Origin: Calothrix sp. NIES-4105
GTDB lineage: Bacteria > Cyanobacteriota > Cyanobacteriia > Cyanobacteriales > Nostocaceae
Length of the DNA: 64,000 nucleotides
Assembly: GCF_002368415.1 (NCBI RefSeq)
Contig: NZ_AP018290.1
Location: 6,213,614-6,277,613 of the forward strand
Direction of reading: 5' to 3'
Below the pieces are notes generated by a model that did not search any database, was not told where the DNA came from, and worked only from the letters and a program-made list of their open reading frames with translations. This document shows, piece by piece, positions 38,487-48,338 of this stretch (positions within the stretch are counted from its first letter, which is position 1; each line of letters begins with the position of its first letter). A program made the translations under genes and the position numbers.

Positions 38487-38627
38487 ACGGTATCGACTGA
38501 CATCTGTGTTATAGCCGACTGAAGTGTGTCGGCTAAAAAATGGAGATGCTCCTAATTTTTAGTAATGCTGTTTAGCGAATATAAACCCACCTCTCTCTGA
38601 CACCTTTACTATAAAACTTTGAATTTA

Positions 38628-38676
38628 GGAACACATGAATAAAAAGTCACTACTTAGGTATGACTAAAGTAATGGG
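38628..38676. promoter_or_regulatory. Conserved ~49-bp element, copy B
   Basis: Contains AAAGTCAC and TGACTAAAGTAA (38661-38672), with the same upstream A/T context as the copies at 34220 and 34610. No ORF is suitably placed next to it, so it may drive an RNA or be a leftover promoter. Confidence 0.45.
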
Positions 38677-38705
38677 TGAAAACATTATTACAAGCATGTA
38701 CATCA

Positions 38706-38835
38706 ATATAGCAATCCTATATGAGTTGTAAAAAATTATATCCACTTTAGACGCTTCGGTTCCGAAGCGTCTCTACAATCTCGATTTAGCGCAAGCGCTC
38801 ACTGCGTGAACACAAATAATTTAGGATTGCTATAT
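38706..38835. mobile_element. MITE-like element, 130 bp, TIR ATATAGCAATCCTA
   Basis: Ends ATATAGCAATCCTA (38706-38719) and TAGGATTGCTATAT (38822-38835) are perfect inverted repeats. Inside is an AGACGCTTCGG/CCGAAGCGTCT palindrome. A second 130-bp copy with a different core is at 47998. Confidence 0.7.
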
Positions 38836-38909
38836 TAAGTATTGTGTTTAAATAATTGAACTACCGTGTTCAACTCCATTGGAGTATGGACACGGATTCG
38901 CGCGAAGCT

Positions 38910-39083
38910 TTAACTTGCACAGCGACCAGTATCCCCGTCAAAGCTATTAAAAAGGTCGAGTTGAGTACCAATTTCTGGTGGTTCAGGTTTAGATTTTAAG
39001 TTAGATTTTTTAGCTCGTTTTTTCTTAACTGCCCCGTATTTGGAAAGTACTGATACAAAGAAAATGGAATATGACATTAGCAT
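38910..39083 (-). CDS. Small protein, 57 aa, downstream of the amidase
   Basis: ATG 39083, or 39077. A short hydrophobic start (MLMSYSIFFVSVLSKYG) is followed by a Lys-rich block (KKKRAKKSNLKSK) and an acidic tail (EIGTQLDLFNSFDGDTGRCA). It begins 25 bases after the amidase stop on the same strand, so it may be co-transcribed. Not recognised, and the sequence is too short for a firm call. Confidence 0.45.
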   Translation of the reverse strand: MLMSYSIFFVSVLSKYGAVKKKRAKKSNLKSKPEPPEIGTQLDLFNSFDGDTGRCAS

Positions 39084-39108
39084 GATTCCATTTTAATTCG
39101 GAAGATAG

Positions 39109-40083
39109 TTAATTAATGGCAAGTTCTCGAAATGAGTGGAGTATACTGTAAAATTTATCCATATCAAAACTAACTGGGTCAATTCTTTGTCCTGAACGGT
39201 CTACCGCGCGGTGGGTAGTTATTCGCTCATCTGGAACATCGCTTTGTGCAACTAACCAAGCTAATGACTCATACTGTTCTTCTGTATAACCGCTATGACT
39301 GGACACATTTTTATTCCATGCGTCTGGTGGTGTTTCTAGTGAGACGTGATAGGCAAAGTTATTTACAGATGGGTTTAAAGTTGGGTTGGTTTGAACTGTT
39401 TCTGGACCATTAAGACCATCAAATATTGAGTTGCCGGCGCCAAACGCGCGTTTATCTGGTGGAACGAGATAAACAACTAACCCATCGCGCGCGATTAAAG
39501 TATGGTAACTAACTTGTTTGTTTTCGTCCTGTGAGTTATTGGTTCTAAATGTATTAACGGCACTTTGGGCAGAATTTGAGGTTTCGTGGAGAACTATAAT
39601 TGGTTGGTTGCTTACAGGCATACCATTAATATCAGTTGCGAACCTATCCCCATAATTACTTGGGTCTGCCCAGGCAACTACATATTTAGGGGTGTAACTT
39701 TTAAAAGCATACGTTGTAGTGAACGTGCGTTTGGGTGGCTGCTTGCTCACAGCGTTTGTTTTTTGTACAGGCGCCTTTGGTGACGCAGCTTGTGTGTTAT
39801 TAGGTTGTACAGCCAGCTTTGGTGATGCAGTTTGTGGCTTATTCGTTTGTGCTGGTTGACTATTTACAGGTTTGTTGGGTATTTGTGCTGCTGGTGGCTT
39901 GATATCAGATTGATACTGGACTTTTGCTGGACTCCAAGCAGTTTGTTCCGAACTTAAATGAGAATTACCCAGCTTATCTGAGCTTTTGACATCTTTGCTA
40001 CCCACAAAGAATACAATTACACCCAAGACTACCAAAGAAATAGCCAGCATTCTAGTTATCCAAGCGCTATCTCGCATTTCCAA
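39109..40083 (-). CDS. N-acetylmuramoyl-L-alanine amidase (Amidase_2), membrane-anchored
   Basis: 324 residues. An N-terminal membrane helix (MLAISLVVLGVIVFFVG) is followed by a long Pro/Gln/Ser/Lys linker with PxxxxQTNKPQ-like repeats, then an Amidase_2 domain: PIIVLHETSNS (first Zn His), HVSLETPPDAWN (Glu) and ITTHRAVDRSGQRIDPVSFD (second His and Asp). The domain cuts the bond between MurNAc and the stem peptide. The usual Lys before DP is replaced by Arg. It probably acts in the periplasm on peptidoglycan turnover. Confidence 0.88.
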   Translation of the reverse strand: MEMRDSAWITRMLAISLVVLGVIVFFVGSKDVKSSDKLGNSHLSSEQTAWSPAKVQYQSDIKPPAAQIPNKPVNSQPAQTNKPQTASPKLAVQPNNTQAASPKAPVQKTNAVSKQPPKRTFTTTYAFKSYTPKYVVAWADPSNYGDRFATDINGMPVSNQPIIVLHETSNSAQSAVNTFRTNNSQDENKQVSYHTLIARDGLVVYLVPPDKRAFGAGNSIFDGLNGPETVQTNPTLNPSVNNFAYHVSLETPPDAWNKNVSSHSGYTEEQYESLAWLVAQSDVPDERITTHRAVDRSGQRIDPVSFDMDKFYSILHSFRELAIN

Positions 40084-40476
40084 TAATTACCCATGCTACT
40101 CTATGTAATTTTAGTATCAAGCCTTTGGTTATAAATAGGCAACTTATATACAAGCGCATAAATTAGTGTAGGTTGGGTGGAGGCGCCCATGAACCCAACA
40201 TAAAACTTGAGCTTTAGTTGGGTTACGTTCCAGAAGACGCCACTTGCTTTATGCCGGGGAACCCGTAAGGGCGCAGTGGCTCCCCAACCTACAATTAAAT
40301 GTAGTTAATAATACATTTTATCGCTATTCAGTATTTGGACGGATAAATATAATTGCTGATTTGCAGAAACTTCAAATATTTCAGTAGAAATCCAGTTAGT
40401 CAAAAAGCCTAAAAATTGGGGAGAATATTAAATTAAGTGGAACAAAACCACTTTGAACTTAATTTTAACAGAAAGT
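40084..40476. repeat. Intergenic region with TAGGTTGGGTGGAGG / AACCCAACATAAAAC repeat
   Basis: About 390 bases. The left part holds a composite interspersed repeat (TAGGTTGGGTGGAGG, then TTGGGTTACGTTCC and a GTGGCTCCCCAACCTAC return arm); relatives occur near 25005. No cobalamin riboswitch was recognised in front of metH. Confidence 0.6.
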
Positions 40477-43400
40477 ATGCCTAATTCCTTTCTTGAACAT
40501 TTACATAGTCCGAACCGTCCCGTTATAGTGTTTGACGGTGCGATGGGTACTAACTTACAGTCGCAAAACCTGACTGCTGCTGACTTTGGCGGCGCCGAGT
40601 ACGAGGGTTGTAACGAGTATCTTGTTCACACGAACCCGGAAGCTGTGGCAAAGGTTCACCGTGACTTTTTAGCGGCAGGCGCCGATGTGATCGAAACGGA
40701 TACTTTTGGCGGTACGTCTACTGTACTTGCTGAGTATAACTTAGAAGATAAAGTTTATTACCTCAATAAAGCTGCTGCGGAACTCGCAAAGCGTTGTGCA
40801 GATGAATATTCTACACCTGAAAAACCTCGTTTCGTTGCTGGTTCAATGGGTCCAGGTACGAAGTTACCAACATTGGGACATATTGACTACGACACGATGA
40901 AAGATGGTTTTGCTCAACAAGCAGAAGCGCTTTGGGATGGTGGTGTCGATTTGTTTATTATTGAGACATGCCAAGATGTGTTGCAAATTAAAGCTGCGCT
41001 TAATGGTGTAGAGGAAGTTTTTGCGAAGAAGGGTGACAGGCGCCCTCTTATGGTTTCCGTAACGATGGAAACAATGGGGACAATGTTAGTTGGGACGGAA
41101 ATTAACGCCGTTGTGACTATTTTGGAACCTTATAAAATAGATATTCTCGGTTTGAACTGCGCGACTGGGCCCGACTTGATGAAACCACACATTAAGTATT
41201 TATCGGAGCATTCGCCGTTTATAGTTTCCTGTGTGCCAAACGCGGGTTTACCAGAAAACGTTGGTGGACAAGCGCATTATAAGCTGACTCCGATGGAACT
41301 GCGGATGTCGTTGATGCATTTTGTTGAAGACCTGGGTGTCCAAGTGATAGGGGGTTGCTGTGGGACACGACCAGCGCATATTCAACAACTTGCAGAAATT
41401 GCAAAAGAACTAAAACCTGCTGAACGTCATCCACAGTTAGAACCTGCGGCAGCGTCTATATACAGCACACAAAATTACACTCAAGATAATTCTTTCTTAA
41501 TTGTAGGAGAGAGATTAAACGCCAGCGGTTCTAAGAAATGCCGCGAAATGCTTAATGCTGAAGACTGGGATGGACTTGTTTCTATAGCGCGCGCTCAAGT
41601 TAAAGAAGGCGCCCACATCCTTGATGTTAACGTTGATTATGTAGGGCGTGATGGCGTTAGGGATATGCATGAGTTAGTATCCCGCATCGTTAATAATGTA
41701 AACTTGCCTTTAATGCTTGACTCGACGGAATGGGAAAAAATGGAGTCAGGTCTTAAAGTTGCGGGTGGTAAGTGCATTCTCAACTCTACCAACTACGAAG
41801 ACGGCGAAGAAAGATTCTTTAAGGTTTTGGAACTTGCTAAGAAGTATGGCGCCGGGGTAGTTATTGGTACTATCGACGAAGAAGGAATGGCACGTACTGC
41901 CGATAAGAAATTTGAAATTGCCCAGCGCGCGTATCGTGCAGTAGTTGAATATGGTATTCCCCCACACGAAATATTCTTTGATACATTAGCTTTACCTGTT
42001 TCTACTGGGATTGAAGAAGATAGAGAAAACGGAAAGGCAACAATAGAGGCAATTAAGAGAATTCGCGAGAATTTACCTGGTTGTCACTTTATGCTTGGTG
42101 TATCGAATATTTCCTTCGGCTTGAACCCTGCCGCGCGGATAGTATTAAACTCAATGTTCCTGCATGAAGCAATGCAAGTAGGAATGGATGGAGCAATAGT
42201 TAGTCCTAATAAAATATTACCGCTTGCGAAGATTGAAGCCAAGCATCAAGAAATTTGCCGCGATTTAATTTATGATAATCGCAAGTTTGAGAATGACATC
42301 TGTGTATATGACCCTCTGACAATACTAACTACGTTATTTGAAGGGGTAACAACCAAACGCGATAAAGGTGTTGACGAAAATCTCCCCGTTGAAGAACGTC
42401 TCAAACGTCATATTATTGATGGTGAGCGCATCGGTTTAGAAGATGCTCTAAAACAGGCTTTAGAAAAACATCCAGCTTTGGACATTATCAATATATTCTT
42501 GCTGGATGGGATGAAAGTAGTAGGTGAGTTGTTTGGTTCCGGACAAATGCAGCTACCATTTGTACTACAATCAGCCGAAACGATGAAGTCAGCGGTTGCT
42601 TTCTTAGAACCGTTCATGGAAAAAAGTGAAAGCGAGGATGCACATAGTGGTAAAGGAACGTTTATTATTGCCACTGTAAAAGGAGACGTTCACGACATTG
42701 GCAAAAACCTAGTAGATATTATTTTGTCCAACAACGGTTACAAAGTTGTCAACCTAGGAATTAAACAACCTGTAGAGAATATCATCGAAGCATACAACAA
42801 GCACAAAGCCGATTGTATCGCGATGAGCGGCTTACTCGTTAAGTCAACGGCGTTCATGAAAGAAAACCTCGAAATATTCAATGAAAAAGGTATTACTGTA
42901 CCTGTAATATTAGGAGGCGCCGCTTTAACACCCAAGTTTGTTTACGAAGATTGCCAAAAAGCTTATAAAGGCAGAGTCGTTTACGGCAAAGACGCTTTTT
43001 CTGACTTGCACTTCATGGACAAACTCATGCCCGCCAAAGCATCCACACAATGGGATGATATTAGTGGGTTCTTGGGAGAATATGCAAGTGAGAACGAAGT
43101 AGGCAGAAACGCGCTCAAGGAAGAAGAGGATGCGAAGAAAAAACCTGAAGAAGCAAGGGAAATAGACACCCGTCGCTCCGAAGCAGTCGATGTAAACATC
43201 GCGCGTCCCACACCACCTTTCTGGGGAACAAAATTACTACAGGGAAATGATATTCCTTGGGATGAAATATTCTGGCATCTTGACTTGCAAGCGCTTGTAG
43301 CAGGTCAGTGGCAGTTCCGCAAACCTAAAGAGCAAACAAAAGAGGAATATCAAGCTTTTCTAGAAGAGAAAGTTTATCCTATTCTTGAAAAATGGAAAGC

Positions 43401-44007
43401 GCGCGTTGTTGAGGAGAATTTGTTGCATCCACAGGTATTATATGGGTATTTTCCTTGTAATGCTGAGGGGAATACACTATATATATACAACCCAGATAAT
43501 CATGGGCAACAGGTTGCTGCATTTGAGTTTCCTCGTCAGCGTTCCGGGCGCCGTTTATGTATAGCAGATTTCTTTGCACCAAAGGAAACAGGTATTATAG
43601 ATGTGTTTCCAATGCAGGCGGTGACAGTTGGAGAAATTGCTACAGAGTTTGCACAAAAGCTATATAAAGATAATCAATACACAGATTATCTGTATTTCCA
43701 CGGTATGGCTGTGCAAATAGCAGAAGCTTTGGCTGAGTGGTCACACGCTAGAATACGCCGTGAATTAGGGTTTGCAGCACAAGAGCCTGATAATATTCGG
43801 GATATGCTCGCACAAAGATATCAAGGTTCACGGTATAGCTTTGGTTATCCAGCTTGTCCTAATATTCAAGACCAGTATAAACAGCTTGAATTGTTGGGCG
43901 CCGAACGTATTAAGATGCACATGGATGAAAGTGAGCAATTGTACCCAGAGCAAAGTACAACAGCAATTATCACCTATCACCCAGTAGCTAAATACTTCAG
44001 CGCGTAA
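40477..44007 (+). CDS. metH: Cobalamin-dependent methionine synthase
   Basis: 1176 residues from ATG 40477; the ORF opens at TTG 40453. It transfers the methyl group of methyltetrahydrofolate to homocysteine through cobalamin. Modules in order: homocysteine/zinc domain (about 5-330, with GLNCATGPD and [13 protein letters not shown] zinc Cys), pterin-binding domain (about 345-620), B12 cap, and B12 domain with DVHDIGKN (axial His739). A C-terminal reactivation domain binding S-adenosylmethionine follows ([34 protein letters not shown]). Full length, solitary. Confidence 0.97.
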   Translation: MPNSFLEHLHSPNRPVIVFDGAMGTNLQSQNLTAADFGGAEYEGCNEYLVHTNPEAVAKVHRDFLAAGADVIETDTFGGTSTVLAEYNLEDKVYYLNKAAAELAKRCADEYSTPEKPRFVAGSMGPGTKLPTLGHIDYDTMKDGFAQQAEALWDGGVDLFIIETCQDVLQIKAALNGVEEVFAKKGDRRPLMVSVTMETMGTMLVGTEINAVVTILEPYKIDILGLNCATGPDLMKPHIKYLSEHSPFIVSCVPNAGLPENVGGQAHYKLTPMELRMSLMHFVEDLGVQVIGGCCGTRPAHIQQLAEIAKELKPAERHPQLEPAAASIYSTQNYTQDNSFLIVGERLNASGSKKCREMLNAEDWDGLVSIARAQVKEGAHILDVNVDYVGRDGVRDMHELVSRIVNNVNLPLMLDSTEWEKMESGLKVAGGKCILNSTNYEDGEERFFKVLELAKKYGAGVVIGTIDEEGMARTADKKFEIAQRAYRAVVEYGIPPHEIFFDTLALPVSTGIEEDRENGKATIEAIKRIRENLPGCHFMLGVSNISFGLNPAARIVLNSMFLHEAMQVGMDGAIVSPNKILPLAKIEAKHQEICRDLIYDNRKFENDICVYDPLTILTTLFEGVTTKRDKGVDENLPVEERLKRHIIDGERIGLEDALKQALEKHPALDIINIFLLDGMKVVGELFGSGQMQLPFVLQSAETMKSAVAFLEPFMEKSESEDAHSGKGTFIIATVKGDVHDIGKNLVDIILSNNGYKVVNLGIKQPVENIIEAYNKHKADCIAMSGLLVKSTAFMKENLEIFNEKGITVPVILGGAALTPKFVYEDCQKAYKGRVVYGKDAFSDLHFMDKLMPAKASTQWDDISGFLGEYASENEVGRNALKEEEDAKKKPEEAREIDTRRSEAVDVNIARPTPPFWGTKLLQGNDIPWDEIFWHLDLQALVAGQWQFRKPKEQTKEEYQAFLEEKVYPILEKWKARVVEENLLHPQVLYGYFPCNAEGNTLYIYNPDNHGQQVAAFEFPRQRSGRRLCIADFFAPKETGIIDVFPMQAVTVGEIATEFAQKLYKDNQYTDYLYFHGMAVQIAEALAEWSHARIRRELGFAAQEPDNIRDMLAQRYQGSRYSFGYPACPNIQDQYKQLELLGAERIKMHMDESEQLYPEQSTTAIITYHPVAKYFSA

Positions 44008-44233
44008 ATTGTAGCACAGGCCAAGGCGCCTGTGCAGTATATAATTTTTTACCACAGAGACACTCTTGACACACACAGGAGAGTTAGAGAGGTACAAGCG
44101 CGAGATTTTTTGATTAATTTTCTCTCAGACTAAATCCAATCCTTGATTCTGGATTATAATCAAGATGAAGGGGTTTATTCCGTAACACCCTCCGTTTGGG
44201 AGGGTTATGCTCAAAAGCTAGGAATAAACCCTT
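44008..44233. repeat. Repeat cluster with long palindrome
   Basis: Starts with a GCACAGG...CCTGTGC palindrome and a CACAGAGACAC block. At 44166-44233 AAGGGGTTTATTCC and GGAATAAACCCTTT enclose an inner ACCCTCC/GGAGGGT stem, making a two-level hairpin. Confidence 0.7.
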
Positions 44234-44309
44234 TCTTCGTTTGGCTTCCATTCCCATCGTTTAAACCTAGATTTGCAGCGTTTCATACATACCAAGCTGA
44301 TAAAAGTGG

Positions 44310-45142
44310 AGAACTTATGAACACTGTGCTGTAGTTACAAGATTATATTCAATTTATGAACGCTTTACCGAAGATTTAATAAAAAATTGGTTACTTCTTT
44401 TACCAAAAATATACTCGAATTATTCTGAACTAGATGAAAGAATACAAAACACCCATATGATAGGAGTAGGCAAGTTATTAACTAATTTAAATAAAAATAG
44501 GTATAAGCATCTTCCTATAGAAAAAGTTATGAGCGGTTTATATTTGGGAGTAACAGTTAATGAAAGATACCAACTATTGCCTGAAGCATTCTTGATTCAT
44601 GAGCAGAATTTACGTAGAGAAATTTTAGAGCAATTTTTAGCCGATGCTGGTATTTCAAACGCATGAACTGGATTGATAAGTATAGAAAAATTCAGTTATT
44701 TATAGGGCAAATGAGAGGAGGTATAAGTAACGCTGAAGGGGAACTTCTCAGCTTAATTAATTACCGTAATGAAGCTGCTCATGGAACGCCAGAAATAATT
44801 CTTGATTCGGAATCGATGCTTGAGTTTTGTAGTTTTGTAGAAGCTTTATGTGAAGCTCTTACTGAGTTAATGACTTATCAAGTTATTCAAAAACAGGAAT
44901 TTGTAGGACAAGCGAAAGAAATAGGCACAATTACAGAATGGTTTAAAACTCCTAAAGCGGCGATAGTGAAAATGCAAGAAATAACTTCTTTATCTGTTGG
45001 AGGAAGTCTTTTTCTTGTCAGTGAAGCTTATTGTCAGTTAGCTCAAATTGAGAGTATTCAAGTTAGCGACGAATCAATTAGCGTTGTGCAAACTGCTTTA
45101 GAGATGGAAGTAGGTTTAAAGTTTGATGTTGATGCGGCATAG
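44310..45142 (+). pseudogene. HEPN-domain protein, frameshifted, start lost
   Basis: The reading frame can be followed from EHCAVVTRLYSIYERFTEDL through KIYSNYSELDERIQNTHMIG to LADAGISNA, then shifts at about 44660 and continues as NWIDKYRKIQLFIGQM. A HEPN motif YRNEAAHG (R-x4-H) follows. The C-terminal part runs to 45142 without a break and might be made as a 159-residue product from ATG 44663. The N-terminus is missing, with a stop just before. It resembles the RiboL-PSP/MAE-type HEPN group used in toxin and defence systems. Confidence 0.6.
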
Positions 45143-45171
45143 GTTTGCGTGTGTATCAGTGCTTGTAGTAG

Positions 45172-45188
45172 GGTGGGCACTGCCCACC
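45172..45188. repeat. GGTGGGCACTGCCCACC palindrome
   Basis: Same family as at 13908, lying between the HEPN remnant and the NERD-helicase gene. Confidence 0.8.
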
Positions 45189-45314
45189 ATACGGCGGGAA
45201 AGAGAACTCGATGTTATTGGATGTGTATGTCTGGGAACTATATAAGTAAGTCCACCAGATATAAAAATCAGGACTGTCCTGCCCATCTATTCAAACATTC
45301 ATTCGAGGCGCCTT

Positions 45315-46916
45315 ATGGCAAAAATGTTTCCTGAACATCTACGTTCTAATATTCGCTCAAGAGCAGAGAAGTTGCTGTACAAAGCGTTTCAGGAGCAGTT
45401 ATCAGATAGCTTTGTGGTTTTTCACTCTTGTCGCTGGCAAGTACGCAATCTTCGTAACGGCGCCAAAGATGGTGAGGCAGATTTTATAATAGCTTGTCCG
45501 AATCTGGGTATTTTAGTAGTAGAAGTTAAAGGTGGTCAAATTCGTTACGACGGCAGAGAAAACCAATACTATAGTAATGATAATCATATCTCAAATCCGT
45601 TTGAACAAGCGTGTGATAGCAAGTATGCTTTGCTTAGTCGTTTAAAAGAACTTTCTTATTGGAAAAATCGCTGGGTTCCTATCGGACATGCTGTAGCTTT
45701 TCCCGATGTTGAAGTAAATGGTAGTTTGACATTAGATGCTCCACGCGCGTTAATACTAGATTATACTCAGTTGAATAATTTATCTGGTTGGGTAGAAGCT
45801 GTTTTTAATTATTGGCATGGTCAAATACAGAGAAATCTAAATAGAAATAATTTTGATACTAATAGTGTTAAACAGCTTATAAAAGTAATTGCACCAATTT
45901 CACCTAGAATATTACCACGTCATGATGATGATGTTTTTAAAAATCTAACTGACCAACAAATGGATATATTAGATTTTCTGGCAACTCATCGACGTGTTGC
46001 TATCAGTGGTTGTGCTGGTTCTGGTAAAACTTTATTGGCACTTGAAAAAGCTCGGCGCCTCAACGAGCAAGGATTTACTGTTTTAGTCACTTGCTTTAAT
46101 AGAAGCTTGGCTCAATTTATGCGTCAAAGCTCTAACAGAAATCCAAATCTGCATATTTATAACTTTCATGGGTTATGCAAAAAATTATTTGAACAAGCTG
46201 CTTTGGCGCCGAATGAAAATAATATTTCTGAAGATAAACTCTTTAAAGAAATATATCCTAACTTATTAATCGATGCGGCTGATAAGTTAAGATGGCATGT
46301 AGACGCGGTTATTGTAGATGAAGGACAGGATTTTTATGAAGATTGGTGGTTAGCTCTCAAATGTTTGCTGCATAACCCTGATAATGGCATTTTTTACTTT
46401 TTCTACGACGATAATCAAAATATATACGATTCAAACTGGAAACCACCTTTAGACGAAGCTCCCTTTTCCTTAAACAAAAATTGTCGCAATACTCAAAAAA
46501 TACACGAATATGTTTTAAAGTTTCACCCCGAACCAAATTCAACAGCATCCTTGTGTCCATTAGGGCAGGATGTAGAATTTCATAACTATAAGGGTGATGC
46601 TCAATTGAAAAAAATACTTGGGCAAGTGCTGCACCGTCTAGTGATTGATGAAGGTTTTGCAACAAAAGATATTGTAATTTTGACAACTACACGCAAACAA
46701 TCACTTCAAAACCAGGTTGTAGGGCAATTTCGTATTAAAGCAGAACCTGACATCAGCAGAAAAGAAATTCTTTGTAATACTATTCATCACTTTAAAGGTC
46801 TTGAAAGCAAAGTTGTTATTTTAGTCGAAACCGAGTCGAAAACTCCAAACCATCAGCAATTACTTTATGTTGGAGCATCGCGCGCGCGTCACCACTTGAT
46901 TATTGTTCAACCTTAG
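45315..46916 (+). CDS. NERD nuclease-domain superfamily I helicase
   Basis: 533 residues. N-terminal NERD domain (about 15-130) with the nuclease-like motif DGEADFIIACPNLGILVVEVKGG (Asp, Glu-x-Lys). A UvrD-like helicase follows: Walker A SGCAGSGKT, Walker B VDEGQDFYEDW, FFYDDNQNIY, and a C-terminal motif YVGASRARHHLIIV. Proteins of this layout occur in mobile and defence contexts. The neighbouring HEPN remnant and VapBC pair fit such an island. Start ATG 45315, or 45324. Confidence 0.88.
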   Translation: MAKMFPEHLRSNIRSRAEKLLYKAFQEQLSDSFVVFHSCRWQVRNLRNGAKDGEADFIIACPNLGILVVEVKGGQIRYDGRENQYYSNDNHISNPFEQACDSKYALLSRLKELSYWKNRWVPIGHAVAFPDVEVNGSLTLDAPRALILDYTQLNNLSGWVEAVFNYWHGQIQRNLNRNNFDTNSVKQLIKVIAPISPRILPRHDDDVFKNLTDQQMDILDFLATHRRVAISGCAGSGKTLLALEKARRLNEQGFTVLVTCFNRSLAQFMRQSSNRNPNLHIYNFHGLCKKLFEQAALAPNENNISEDKLFKEIYPNLLIDAADKLRWHVDAVIVDEGQDFYEDWWLALKCLLHNPDNGIFYFFYDDNQNIYDSNWKPPLDEAPFSLNKNCRNTQKIHEYVLKFHPEPNSTASLCPLGQDVEFHNYKGDAQLKKILGQVLHRLVIDEGFATKDIVILTTTRKQSLQNQVVGQFRIKAEPDISRKEILCNTIHHFKGLESKVVILVETESKTPNHQQLLYVGASRARHHLIIVQP

Positions 46917-47107
46917 TTTTAGATGGTCAACGTTTACAAGCAGTTGATGCGCGCGCGATGTAGTAGCGCGCTATAATATATAATATTTGAAGAGTACTAT
47001 GTGGCTGTAATAAGGTAAAAACTTTAGGATGGTACTAATAGTTTATCTTTAAAGCCACTAAAGTTCGCCTTGCCTTTGAGTAGTGAAAATGAGAATACAG
47101 GATATTT

Positions 47108-47344
47108 ATGTCTATAGTACCAGAAAAGCTTGAGGAAAGAGTCGCAATTTTAGAGGCTGAAGTTGCACTTCTCAAAAATAAATTGGAGTCTGATTCTTCC
47201 AAGACACCTTGGTGGGAAAAGATAAATGGAACATTTGCTAACGATCCGATGTATAATGAAGCTATGCAGCTAGGGCGTGAATACCGTGAATCCCTACGCT
47301 CAAATTCTGTAGAATCAGACGAAGAGGGCGATGTACATTCTTGA
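47108..47344 (+). CDS. VapB-like antitoxin partner
   Basis: 78 residues. An N-terminal coiled coil (LEERVAILEAEVALLKNKLE) precedes a conserved PWWEKINGTFANDPMYNEAMQLGREYRES segment that in cyanobacteria precedes PIN-domain toxins. It overlaps the toxin gene by 14 bases. No classical DNA-binding domain is apparent. Confidence 0.75.
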   Translation: MSIVPEKLEERVAILEAEVALLKNKLESDSSKTPWWEKINGTFANDPMYNEAMQLGREYRESLRSNSVESDEEGDVHS

Positions 47345-47750
47345 TACTGACCATCTTAGTATTTTAGATCGGGGAGGCGCGGAGGCACAAGGTCTTCGTT
47401 TAAGATTAGCTAATATTAACCCGAATCAGGTAGCAGCAACTATCATTAGCTATGAAGAACAAATACGAGGATGGTTAAGTAAAATAGCTAAAGTTAAGAC
47501 TATTGAAGAACAGGTAGAGTGTTACAAAAAGCTTCATAGGCAATTAACGAATTATTGTGCTATTCCTGTTATCGAGTTTGAGCAGGAAGCAGCGCAAGAG
47601 TTTAAACGTCTTAAGAAGTTGTATCCTAGACTTGGTACAATGGATTTAAAAATAGCTTCGATTAGTTTAGTGAATAAAGCTATTTTACTAACTAGGAATT
47701 CTTCTGATTTTGGACAAATAGTGGATTTGAATATAGACAATTGGATATAA
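47331..47750 (+). CDS. VapC-like PIN-domain toxin
   Basis: 139 residues. PIN-fold acidic residues: Asp5 (YILDTDHLS), Glu in ISYEEQIRGW, and Asp in LGTMDLKIASISL and TRNSSDFGQI. PIN toxins cleave RNA. It is translationally coupled to the upstream antitoxin, so the pair looks intact. Confidence 0.85.
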   Translation: MYILDTDHLSILDRGGAEAQGLRLRLANINPNQVAATIISYEEQIRGWLSKIAKVKTIEEQVECYKKLHRQLTNYCAIPVIEFEQEAAQEFKRLKKLYPRLGTMDLKIASISLVNKAILLTRNSSDFGQIVDLNIDNWI

Positions 47751-47784
47751 AAATTAATACAGTATTTAATTATAAGAGTGCAAA

Positions 47785-47967
47785 ATGAATGAAGAAGAAA
47801 TAATAAATTTGCATCGTAAAATTGAAGCTGGGGTTAAAGCCGCTGTTGCTCAAGCGATTGAAAGGCATCGTCGGCTTGGTGAATCTATTAGTTTTATGAA
47901 AGATGGAAAGATTGTGACTTTAACTGCAGAGGAAATTCCTCAGATACAAGTAGATGATAAACAATAA
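47785..47967 (+). CDS. Small conserved-type protein, 60 aa
   Basis: A highly charged helix (EEIINLHRKIEAGVKAAVAQAIERHRRLGES) is followed by a short beta part (ISFMKDGKIVTLTAEEIP). This resembles small cyanobacterial proteins often found beside toxin-antitoxin genes. Function unknown; 34 bases after the VapC gene. Confidence 0.65.
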   Translation: MNEEEIINLHRKIEAGVKAAVAQAIERHRRLGESISFMKDGKIVTLTAEEIPQIQVDDKQ

Positions 47968-47997
47968 ATCTCTACCCCGATTGGTTTTGCCTTGACT

Positions 47998-48127
47998 TAT
48001 ATAGCATTCCTAATTGATTTGTAAAAAATGAAATCTCTATAACGAACCACGCTCGTCACAAAGGACACAAAGGAAGAAAAAGAAGAAAAGTTTAAAATTT
48101 TACGCTTTTATTTAGGACTGCTATATA
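47998..48127. mobile_element. MITE-like element, 130 bp, second copy
   Basis: Ends ATATAGCATTCCTA and TAGGACTGCTATAT are near-perfect inverted repeats matching the element at 38706, with the same length and the shared GTAAAAAAT near the left end. The core holds a CACAAAGGACACAAAGG repeat instead of the palindrome. A CTCCCTTCCC-type palindrome follows at 48168-48213. Confidence 0.65.
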
Positions 48128-48338
48128 TTTTTACGAAAAGAGCTATTTAAATTCTTGATAAGCAAATCTTTCCCCCCTTCCCTTGAAGGGAAGGGAGTTA
48201 GGGGGTTAGGTTTAACCACGCTTAAATAATATATATTCGTCAATTATCTAAAAAATTGGCTGTTATTACTATATTTTGAAATACACAAGTTCAAAATCAT
48301 TAAGTAATATTAAGTAGCACTATAATTTAGGCTACATA

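Noticed and set aside
40084-40476. Cobalamin riboswitch in front of metH
   Set aside because: No B12-box-like sequence was recognised; the region is explained by an interspersed repeat.
44143-44334. 63-codon plus-strand ORF
   Set aside because: It covers the AAGGGGTTTATTCC palindrome, and its end overlaps the HEPN remnant in another frame.
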